From Prostheceraeus crozeri (Eukaryota > Platyhelminthes > Polycladida > Euryleptidae): DNA of 64,000 bases. Both the position numbers and the translations under genes were made by a program. Location of the stretch: assembly GCA_907163375.1 (NCBI GenBank), contig CAJQUW010005583.1, positions 1-64,000 of the forward strand. The letters are read 5' to 3'. The first letter of the stretch is position 1; each line of letters opens with the position of its first letter. The notes beneath the pieces are model-generated. The model was given only the letters and a program-made list of their open reading frames with translations, searched no databases and was not told the DNA's origin. This document shows positions 35,401 to 45,877 of this stretch, piece by piece.

Positions 35401-38400
35401 ATGCTTCGTTTTGAAGCTACAGCCCAAAACGTCCCAAATTCTAACTCTGTCGTTTTTCGCCAATGTCCCAAAATCTTAAATGGCGTCTCACATCTAAACG
35501 AAGACAGATAGGAACAAGCCGATTCTTTCACTGAATTTGTCTCACTCTTAGCTTTCAAACGAGCTATCGCACGACAAAATCCGTCCACTGGAAGCCAAAA
35601 TCGAAGCAAGCTGTCCAGAGGGGGGGGGACGTCAGTGAAATTTCAAAATTTGATGAAAAATGTTTTGGTGACGGTCCCAGGTCGAAATTCTACACTTTGG
35701 AAAATTTTCAAAATTTTACCCATACAAAGTCACTCTGACACTTAGGATTTTTTCAGGTAAGCGAGCTCCGACCTAAAATCTTGTAACCGCTCTAACTTTT
35801 GAATGAAGACAGATAGGAACAAGCCGATTCTTTCACTGAATTTGTCTCACTCTTAGCTTTCAAACGAGCTATCGCACGACAAAATCCGTCCACTGGAAGC
35901 CAAAATCGAAGCAAGCTGTCCAGAGGGGGGGGACGTCAGTGAAAATTTTTTCTCTCCGATTGAGCTGGAAATACACCATTTCCATGTAGAATTTGACGCT
36001 GAATCCGAATCTGGCCTCCGTTTTCCCATCCGATGCTTCGTTTTGGCTCTACAGTAGGCAGCCATCGCAAAAATTCTAACTCTGTCGTTTTTTCGAAAAA
36101 TGTTGAAAATTTTTTCTCTCCGATTGACATGAAACTCACCATACAGATAAAGAATCTGACGCTGATTCCAAATCTGAAATCCGTTTTCCAATCCGATGCT
36201 TCGTTTTGAAGCTAGAGCCCAAAACGTCCCAAATTCTAACTCTGTCGTTTTTCGCCAATGTCCCAAAATCTTAAATGGCGTCTCACATCTAAACGAAGAC
36301 AGATAGGAACAAGCCGATTCTTTCACTGAATTTGTCTCACTCTTAGCTTTCAAACGAGCTATCGCACGACAAAATCCGTCCACTGGAAGCCAAAATCGAA
36401 GCAAGCTGTCCAGAGGGGGGGGACGTCAGTGAAATTTCAAAATTTGATGAAAAATGTTTTGGTGACGGTCCCAGGTCGAAATTCTACACTTTGGAAAATT
36501 TTCAAAATTTTACCCATACAAAGTCACTCTGACACTTAGGATTTTTTCAGGTAAGCGAGCTCCGACCTAAAATCTTGTAACCGCTCTAACTTTTGAATGA
36601 AGACAGATAGGAACAAGCCGATTCTTTCACTGAATTTGTCTCACTCTTAGCTTTCAAACGAGCTATCGCACGACAAAATCCGTCCACTGGAAGCCAAAAT
36701 CGAAGCAAGCTGTCCAGAGGGGGGGGACGTCAGTGAAAATTTTTTCTCTCCGATTGAGCTGGAAATACACCATTTCCATGTAGAATTTGACGCTGAATCC
36801 GAATCTGGCCTCCGTTTTCCCATCCGATGCTTCGTTTTGGCTCTACAGTAGGCAGCCATCGCAAAAATTCTAACTCTGTCGTTTTTTCGAAAAATGTTGA
36901 AAATTTTTTCTCTCCGATTGACTTGAAACTCACCATACAGATAAAGAATCTGACGCTGATTCCAAATCTGAAATCCGTTTTCCAATCCGATGCTTCGTTT
37001 TGAAGCTAGAGCCCAAAACGTCCCAAATTCTAACTCTGTCGTTTTTCGCCAATGTCCCAAAATCTTAAATGGCGTCTCACATCTAAACGAAGACAGATAG
37101 GAACAAGCCGATTCTTTCACTGAATTTGTCTCACTCTTAGCTTTCAAACGAGCTATCGCACGACAAAATCCGTCCACTGGAAGCCAAAATCGAAGCAAGC
37201 TGTCCAGAGGGGGGGGGACGTCAGTGAAATTTCAAAATTTGATGAAAAATGTTTTGGTGACGGTCCCAGGTCGAAATTCTACACTTTGGAAAATTTTCAA
37301 AATTTTACCCATACAAAGTCACTCTGACACTTAGGATTTTTTCAGGTAAGCGAGCTCCGACCTAAAATCTTGTAACCGCTCTAACTTTTGAATGAAGACA
37401 GATAGGAACAAGCCGATTCTTTCACTGAATTTGTCTCACTCTTAGCTTTCAAACGAGCTATCGCACGACAAAATCCGTCCACTGGAAGCCAAAATCGAAG
37501 CAAGCTGTCCAGAGGGGGGGGACGTCAGTGAAAATTTTTTCTCTCCGATTGAGCTGGAAATACACCATTTCCATGTAGAATTTGACGCTGAATCCGAATC
37601 TGGCCTCCGTTTTCCCATCCGATGCTTCGTTTTGGCTCTACAGTAGGCAGCCATCGCAAAAATTCTAACTCTGTCGTTTTTTCGAAAAATGTTGAAAATT
37701 TTTTCTCTCCGATTGACTTGAAACTCACCATACAGATAAGAATTTCACGCTGATTCCAAATCTGAAATCCGTTTTCCAATCCGATGCTTCGTTTTGAAGC
37801 TAGAGCCCAAAACGTCCCAAATTCTAACTCTGTCGTTTTTCGCCAATGTCCCAAAATCTTAAATGGCGTCTCACATCTAAACGAAGACAGATAGGAACAA
37901 GCCGATTCTTTCACTGAATTTGTCTCACTCTTAGCTTTCAAACGAGCTATCGCACGACAAAATCCGTCCACTGGAAGCCAAAATCGAAGCAAGCTGTCCA
38001 GAGGGGGGGGACGTCAGTGAAATTTCAAAATTTGATGAAAAATGTTTTGGTGACGGTCCCAGGTCGAAATTCTACACTTTGGAAAATTTTCAAAATTTTA
38101 CCCATACAAAGTCACTCTGACACTTAGGATTTTTTCAGGTAAGCGAGCTCCGACCTAAAATCTTGTAACCGCTCTAACTTTTGAATGAAGACAGATAGGA
38201 ACAAGCCGATTCTTTCACTGAATTTGTCTCACTCTTAGCTTTCAAACGAGCTATCGCACGACAAAATCCGTCCACTGGAAGCCAAAATCGAAGCAAGCTG
38301 TCCAGAGGGGGGGGACGTCAGTGAAAATTTTTTCTCTCCGATTGAGCTGGAAATACACCATTTCCATGTAGAATTTGACGCTGAATCCGAATCTGGCCTC

Positions 38401-41400
38401 CGTTTTCCCATCCGATGCTTCGTTTTGGCTCTACAGTAGGCAGCCATCGCAAAAATTCTAACTCTGTCGTTTTTTCGAAAAATGTTGAAAATTTTTTCTC
38501 TCCGATTGACATGAAACTCACCATACAGATAAAGAATCTGACGCTGATTCCAAATCTGAAATCCGTTTTCCAATCCGATGCTTCGTTTTGAAGCTAGAGC
38601 CCAAAACGTCCCAAATTCTAACTCTGTCGTTTTTCGCCAATGTCCCAAAATCTTAAATGGCGTCTCACATCTAAACGAAGACAGATAGGAACAAGCCGAT
38701 TCTTTCACTGAATTTGTCTCACTCTTAGCTTTCAAACGAGCTATCGCACGACAAAATCCGTCCACTGGAAGCCAAAATCGAAGCAAGCTGTCCAGAGGGG
38801 GGGGGACGTCAGTGAAATTTCAAAATTTGATGAAAAATGTTTTGGTGACGGTCCCAGGTCGAAATTCTACACTTTGGAAAATTTTCAAAATTTTACCCAT
38901 ACAAAGTCACTCTGACACTTAGGATTTTTTCAGGTAAGCGAGCTCCGACCTAAAATCTTGTAACCGCTCTAACTTTTGAATGAAGACAGATAGGAACAAG
39001 CCGATTCTTTCACTGAATTTGTCTCACTCTTAGCTTTCAAACGAGCTATCGCACGACAAAATCCGTCCACTGGAAGCCAAAATCGAAGCAAGCTGTCCAG
39101 AGGGGGGGGACGTCAGTGAAAATTTTTTCTCTCCGATTGAGCTGGAAATACACCATTTCCATGTAGAATTTGACGCTGAATCCGAATCTGGCCTCCGTTT
39201 TCCCATCCGATGCTTCGTTTTGGCTCTACAGTAGGCAGCCATCGCAAAAATTCTAACTCTGTCGTTTTTTCGAAAAATGTTGAAAATTTTTTCTCTCCGA
39301 TTGACATGAAACTCACCATACAGATAAAGAATTTGACGCTGATTCCAAATCTGAAATCCGTTTTCCAATCCGATGCTTCGTTTTGAAGCTAGAGCCCAAA
39401 ACGTCCCAAATTCTAACTCTGTCGTTTTTCGCCAATGTCCCAAAATCTTAAATGGCGTCTCACATCTAAACGAAGACAGATAGGAACAAGCCGATTCTTT
39501 CACTGAATTTGTCTCACTCTTAGCTTTCAAACGAGCTATCGCACGACAAAATCCGTCCACTGGAAGCCAAAATCGAAGCAAGCTGTCCAGAGGGGGGGGG
39601 GGGACGTCAGTGAAATTTCAAAATTTGATGAAAAATGTTTTGGTGACGGTCCCAGGTCGAAATTCTACACTTTGGAAAATTTTCAAAATTTTACCCATAC
39701 AAAGTCACTCTGACACTTAGGATTTTTTCAGGTAAGCGAGCTCCGACCTAAAATCTTGTAACCGCTCTAACTTTTGAATGAAGACAGATAGGAACAAGCC
39801 GATTCTTTCACTGAATTTGTCTCACTCTTAGCTTTCAAACGAGCTATCGCACGACAAAATCCGTCCACTGGAAGCCAAAATCGAAGCAAGCTGTCCAGAG
39901 GGGGGGGACGTCAGTGAAAATTTTTTCTCTCCGATTGAGCTGGAAATACACCATTTCCATGTAGAATTTGACGCTGAATCCGAATCTGGCCTCCGTTTTC
40001 CCATCCGATGCTTCGTTTTGGCTCTACAGTAGGCAGCCATCGCAAAAATTCTAACTCTGTCGTTTTTTTCGAAAAATGTTGAAAATTTTTTCTCTCCGAT
40101 TGACATGAAACTCACCATACAGATAAAGAATCTGACGCTGATTCCAAATCTGAAATCCGTTTTCCAATCCGATGCTTCGTTTTGAAGCTAGAGCCCAAAA
40201 CGTCCCAAATTCTAACTCTGTCGTTTTTCGCCAATGTCCCAAAATCTTAAATGGCGTCTCACATCTAAACGAAGACAGATAGGAACAAGCCGATTCTTTC
40301 ACTGAATTTGTCTCACTCTTAGCTTTCAAACGAGCTATCGCACGACAAAATCCGTCCACTGGAAGCCAAAATCGAAGCAAGCTGTCCAGAGGGGGGGACG
40401 TCAGTGAAATTTCAAAATTTGATGAAAAATGTTTTGGTGACGGTCCCAGGTCGAAATTCTACACTTTGGAAAATTTTCAAAATTTTACCCATACAAAGTC
40501 ACTCTGACACTTAGGATTTTTTCAGGTAAGCGAGCTCCGACCTAAAATCTTGTAACCGCTCTAACTTTTGAATGAAGACAGATAGGAACAAGCCGATTCT
40601 TTCACTGAATTTGTCTCACTCTTAGCTTTCAAACGAGCTATCGCACGACAAAATCCGTCCACTGGAAGCCAAAATCGAAGCAAGCTGTCCAGAGGGGGGG
40701 GGACGTCAGTGAAAATTTTTTCTCTCCGATTGAGCTGGAAATACACCATTTCCATGTAGAATTTGACGCTGAATCCGAATCTGGCCTCCGTTTTCCCATC
40801 CGATGCTTCGTTTTGGCTCTACAGTAGGCAGCCATCGCAAAAATTCTAACTCTGTCGTTTTTTCGAAAAATGTTGAAAATTTTTTCTCTCCGATTGACAT
40901 GAAACTCACCATACAGATAAAGAATCTGACGCTGATTCCAAATCTGAAATCCGTTTTCCAATCCGATGCTTCGTTTTGAAGCTAGAGCCCAAAACGTCCC
41001 AAATTCTAACTCTGTCGTTTTTCGCCAATGTCCCAAAATCTTAAATGGCGTCTCACATCTAAACGAAGACAGATAGGAACAAGCCGATTCTTTCACTGAA
41101 TTTGTCTCACTCTTAGCTTTCAAACGAGCTATCGCACGACAAAATCCGTCCACTGGAAGCCAAAATCGAAGCAAGCTGTCCAGAGGGGGGGGACGTCAGT
41201 GAAATTTCAAAATTTGATGAAAAATGTTTTGGTGACGGTCCCAGGTCGAAATTCTACACTTTGGAAAATTTTCAAAATTTTACCCATACAAAGTCACTCT
41301 GACACTTAGGATTTTTTCAGGTAAGCGAGCTCCGACCTAAAATCTTGTAACCGCTCTAACTTTTGAATGAAGACAGATAGGAACAAGCCGATTCTTTCAC

Positions 41401-44400
41401 TGAATTTGTCTCACTCTTAGCTTTCAAACGAGCTATCGCACGACAAAATCCGTCCACTGGAAGCCAAAATCGAAGCAAGCTGTCCAGAGGGGGGGGGACG
41501 TCAGTGAAAATTTTTTCTCTCCGATTGAGCTGGAAATACACCATTTCCATGTAGAATTTGACGCTGAATCCGAATCTGGCCTCCGTTTTCCCATCCGATG
41601 CTTCGTTTTGGCTCTACAGTAGGCAGCCATCGCAAAAATTCTAACTGTCGTTTTTTCGAAAAATGTTGAAAATTTTTTCTCTCCGATTGACATGAAACTC
41701 ACCATACAGATAAAGAATCTGACGCTGATTCCAAATCTGAAATCCGTTTTCCAATCCGATGCTTCGTTTTGAAGCTAGAGCCCAAAACGTCCCAAATTCT
41801 AACTCTGTCGTTTTTCGCCAATGTCCCAAAATCTTAAATGGCGTCTCACATCTAAACGAAGACAGATAGGAACAAGCCGATTCTTTCACTGAATTTGTCT
41901 CACTCTTAGCTTTCAAACGAGCTATCGCACGACAAAATCCGTCCACTGGAAGCCAAAATCGAAGCAAGCTGTCCAGAGGGGGGGGACGTCAGTGAAAATT
42001 TTTTCTCTCCGATTGAGCTGGAAATACACCATTTCCATGTAGAATTTGACGCTGAATCCGAATCTGGCCTCCGTTTTCCCATCCGATGCTTCGTTTTGGC
42101 TCTACAGTAGGCAGCCATCGCAAAAATTCTAACTCTGTCGTTTTTTCGAAAAATGTTGAAAATTTTTTCTCTCCGATTGACATGAAACTCACCATACAGA
42201 TAAAGAATCTGACGCTGATTCCAAATCTGAAATCCGTTTTCCAATCCGATGCTTCGTTTTGAAGCTAGAGCCCAAAACGTCCCAAATTCTAACTCTGTCG
42301 TTTTTCGCCAATGTCCCAAAATCTTAAATGGCGTCTCACATCTAAACGAAGACAGATAGGAACAAGCCGATTCTTTCACTGAATTTGTCTCACTCTTAGC
42401 TTTCAAACGAGCTATCGCACAACAAAATCCGTCCACTGGAAGCCAAAATCGAAGCAAGCTGTCCAGAGGGGGGGGACGTCAGTGAAATTTCAAAATTTGA
42501 TGAAAAATGTTTTGGTGACGGTCCCAGGTCGAAATTCTACACTTTGGAAAATTTTCAAAATTTTACCCATACAAAGTCACTCTGACACTTAGGATTTTTT
42601 CAGGTAAGCGAGCTCCGACCTAAAATCTTGTAACCGCTCTAACTTTTGAATGAAGACAGATAGGAACAAGCCGATTCTTTCACTGAATTTGTCTCACTCT
42701 TAGCTTTCAAACGAGCTATCGCACGACAAAATCCGTCCACTGGAAGCCAAAATCGAAGCAAGCTGTCCAGAGGGGGGGGGACGTCAGTGAAAATTTTTTC
42801 TCTCCGATTGAGCTGGAAATACACCATTTCCATGTAGAATTTGACGCTGAATCCGAATCTGGCCTCCGTTTTCCCATCCGATGCTTCGTTTTGGCTCTAC
42901 AGTAGGCAGCCATCGCAAAAATTCTAACTCTGTCGTTTTTTCGAAAAATGTTGAAAATTTTTTCTCTCCGATTGACATGAAACTCACCATACAGATAAAG
43001 AATCTGACGCTGATTCCAAATCTGAAATCCGTTTTCCAATCCGATGCTTCGTTTTGAAGCTAGAGCCCAAAACGTCCCAAATTCTAACTCTGTCGTTTTT
43101 CGCCAATGTCCCAAAATCTTAAATGGCGTCTCACATCTAAACGAAGACAGATAGGAACAAGCCGATTCTTTCACTGAATTTGTCGCACTCTTAGCTTTCA
43201 AACGAGCTATCGCACGACAAAATCCGTCCACTGGAAGCCAAAATCGAAGCAAGCTGTCCAGAGGGGGGGGACGTCAGTGAAATTTCAAAATTTGATGAAA
43301 AATGTTTTGGTGACGGTCCCAGGTCGAAATTCTACACTTTGGAAAATTTTCAAAATTTTACCCATACAAAGTCACTCTGACACTTAGGATTTTTTCAGGT
43401 AAGCGAGCTCCGACCTAAAATCTTGTAACCGCTCTAACTTTTGAATGAAGACAGATAGGAACAAGCCGATTCTTTCACTGAATTTGTCTCACTCTTAGCT
43501 TTCAAACGAGCTATCGCACGACAAAATTCGTCCACTGGAAGCCAAAATCGAAGCAAGCTGTCCAGAGGGGGGGGGACGTCAGTGAAAATTTTTTCTCTCC
43601 GATTGAGCTGGAAATACACCATTTCCATGTAGAATTTGACGCTGAATCCGAATCTGGCCTCCGTTTTCCCATCCGATGCTTCGTTTTGGCTCTACAGTAG
43701 GCAGCCATCGCAAAAATTCTAACTCTGTCGTTTTTTCGAAAAATGTTGAAAATTTTTTCTCTCCGATTGACATGAAACTCACCATACAGATAAAGAATCT
43801 GACGCTGATTCCAAATCTGAAATCCGTTTTCCAATCCGATGCTTCGTTTTGAAGCTAGAGCCCAAAACGTCCCAAATTCTAACTCTGTCGTTTTTCGCCA
43901 ATGTCCCAAAATCTTAAATGGCGTCTCACATCTAAACGAAGACAGATAGGAACAAGCCGATTCTTTCACTGAATTTGTCGCACTCTTAGCTTTCAAACGA
44001 GCTATCGTACGACAAAATCCGTCCACTGGAAGCCAAAATTGAAGCAAGCTGTCCAGAGGGGGGGGACGTCAGTGAAATTTCAAAATTTGATGAAAAATGT
44101 TTTGGTGACGGTCCCAGGTCGAAATTCTACACTTTGGAAAATTTTCAAAATTTTACCCATACAAAGTCACTCTGACACTTAGGATTTTTTCAGGTAAGCG
44201 AGCTCCGACCTAAAATCTTGTAACAGCTCTAACTTTTGAACGAAGACAGATAGGAACAAGCCGATTCTTTCACTGAATTTGTCTCACTCTTAGCTTTCAA
44301 ACGAGCTATCGCACGACAAAATCCGTCCACTGGAAGCCAAAATCGAAGCAAGCTGTCCAGAGGGGGGGGACGTCAGTGAAAATTTTTTCTCTCCGATTGA

Positions 44401-44869
44401 GCTGGAAATACACCATTTCCATGTAGAATTTGACGCTGAATCCGAATCTGGCCTCCGTTTTCCCATCCGATGCTTCGTTTTGGCTCTACAGTAGGCAGCC
44501 ATCGCAAAAATTCTAACTCTGTCGTTTTTTCGAAAAATGTTGAAAATTTTTTCTCTCCGATTGACTTGAAACTCACCATACAGATAGAGAATTTCACGCT
44601 GATTCCAAATCTGAAATCCGTTTTCCAATCCGATGCTTCGTTTTGAAGCTAGAGCCCAAAACGTCCCAAATTCTAACTCTGTCGTTTTTCGCCAATGTCC
44701 CAAAATCTTAAATGGCGTCTCACATCTAAACGAAGACAGATAGGAACAAGCCGATTCTTTCACTGAATTTGTCTCACTCTTAGCTTTCAAACGAGCTATA
44801 GCACGACAAAATCCGTCCACTGGAAGCCAAAATCGAAGCAAGCTGTCCAGAGGGGGGGGACGTCAGCGA

Positions 44870-45110
44870 AAATTTTTTCTCTCCGATTGACTTGAAACTC
44901 ACCCTACCGATGCAGAATTTCACGCTGAATCCGAATCTGCCCTCCGTTTTCTCATCCGATGCTTCGTTTGGGCGCTACACACCAAAACGTCCCAAATTTT
45001 AACTCTGTTAAAATTTTGAAGAAAAATTTTTTCTCGCCGATTGAGCTGGAAATCACACCACAGATGCAGAATTTTACGCTGAATCCGAATCTGGCAGCCA
45101 TTTCACCATC
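44870..45110. repeat. Degenerate right edge of the satellite
   Basis: Two diverged copies of the A-type 160-bp sub-repeat (CTCTCCGATTGACTTGAAAC, then CTCGCCGATTGAGCTGGAA). Many substitutions and shortened spacing contrast with the near-identity inside the array. Such decay at an array edge is usual for satellites homogenised by unequal exchange. Confidence 0.8.
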
Positions 45111-45112
45111 CA

Positions 45113-45200
45113 CGACAACCTAGACGGTCGCCCACGTCAACCTAGACGGTCGCCCACGTCAACCTGGACGGTCGCCCAAGTCAACCAGGCGGTCGGACCA
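45113..45200. repeat. 22-bp tandem repeat, about four copies
   Basis: The unit AACCTAGACGGTCGCCCACGTC is repeated from 45117 with period 22. The third copy has small changes and the fourth (AACCAGGCGGTCGG) is degenerate. It separates the satellite edge from the P-type transposon. Confidence 0.85.
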
Positions 45201-45301
45201 ACTCACTCGAGTCTCACACTCTGTCGTTGCAGAGGGGGGGGAGTCAGCGAACATGTTGTGAACGTGGACCCACCTGGCCGGCACACCACGACAGACCACA
45301 A

Positions 45302-45319
45302 CCTCTGTCGTTCCAGAGG
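45302..45319. repeat. Hairpin with G tract, resembling the satellite box
   Basis: CCTCTG-TCGTTC-CAGAGG forms a perfect six-bp stem and runs directly into a G8 tract. A near copy, CTCTG-TCGTTG-CAGAG, also followed by G8, lies at about 45220-45241. Both recall the CTGTCCAGAG-G(n) junction of the satellite modules and look like isolated, diverged relatives of it. Confidence 0.6.
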
Positions 45320-45583
45320 GGGGGGCGCGCTGTGTTTATTATGGACCTTTTGTTACTACTATCTCAGTTTATTTTCGTTTCTCCCTAAGGAGAAATCTCC
45401 TGCCAAAGAGTGTCCGTCTTTACAAGGAATCCTACTTGGTCTTGATATCTGTACACAGGTTGTTTAATAGATGATATCGATTACTTGCACTGTCGGTTCC
45501 TAATTCATTGCTTCTGCGATGTTAAGTCATTCTTCCCATTTTCGGCAATTCGGTGTGCATCTATTTCTCGTAGACTTTGCTCC

Positions 45584-45877
45584 ATGCCTTACAAGTGCAG
45601 TGTAACTGGCTGTCGAACTAACTATAAAAACAACTCATCCGACGATAAAATCGCCTTATACAAATTCTCAAATCCTGATTCTGATCAAGAACGGCTGCAA
45701 AAATGGATCCGCAAAATTCCCCGATCGTGGTCCGATCAAGACATCAGCGGTTTGAACAGATCTGGCAACAGCTATCGTGTGTGCGCACTTCACTTTGATT
45801 CTACGTGTATTATTTCAGAATCTAATGCTACAAACTCAACGCGAAAGAAAAAGAGAGCCTCATCAGTCATCATCTAA
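45584..45877 (+). CDS. THAP DNA-binding domain of the P-type transposase
   Basis: Starting at MPYKC, the frame encodes a C2CH THAP zinc finger: the CSVTGC pair, a spacer of about 55 residues with KIALYKF and two Trp-containing helices (WIRKIPRSW), then CALHF supplying the last Cys and His. THAP domains bind the ends of P-type elements. After about 97 codons the frame reaches a stop while a basic linker (RKKKRA) is being read. The catalytic body continues in another frame starting within this overlap. That implies a net shift of one base at about 45830-45880: either an indel that disables the gene, or removal of a very short intron. I favour an indel, so the gene is probably a recent pseudogene. 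Confidence 0.8.
   Translation: MPYKCSVTGCRTNYKNNSSDDKIALYKFSNPDSDQERLQKWIRKIPRSWSDQDISGLNRSGNSYRVCALHFDSTCIISESNATNSTRKKKRASSVII

Larger units (their letters stand above)
28190..45110. repeat. Composite satellite of A (about 491 bp) and B (about 304 bp) modules
   Basis: About 16.9 kb of nearly identical modules. Each ends in a shared body of about 150 bp (from GAAGACAGATAGGAACAAGC through GAAGCAAGCTGTCCAGAG) and a G tract of 7-12 bases followed by ACGTCAGTGA. A modules then carry two diverged sub-repeats of about 160 bp, each starting CTCTCCGATTGA. B modules instead carry about 155 bp starting AAATTTCAAAATTTGATG. From 28669 the G-tract junctions step by 488-494 (A), 304-307 (B) or 509 (A with an 18-bp internal duplication, twice). 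There are 24 A (one partial) and 16 B, and B never follows B. The repeated minus-strand frames of 178-208 codons are by-products of the repeat, and their frame shifts with G-tract length. Confidence 0.95.

Noticed and set aside
28042-44841. Repeated 178-208 codon minus-strand frames (MLRFWLPVDGF...)
   Set aside because: They occur because satellite modules are identical. Frames cross module borders, shift with G-tract length, and module length is not a multiple of three.
28669-44869. CRE transcription-factor site at each satellite border
   Set aside because: The sequence is GGACGTCAG, which lacks the full TGACGTCA palindrome; a half-site in a repeat is weak evidence.
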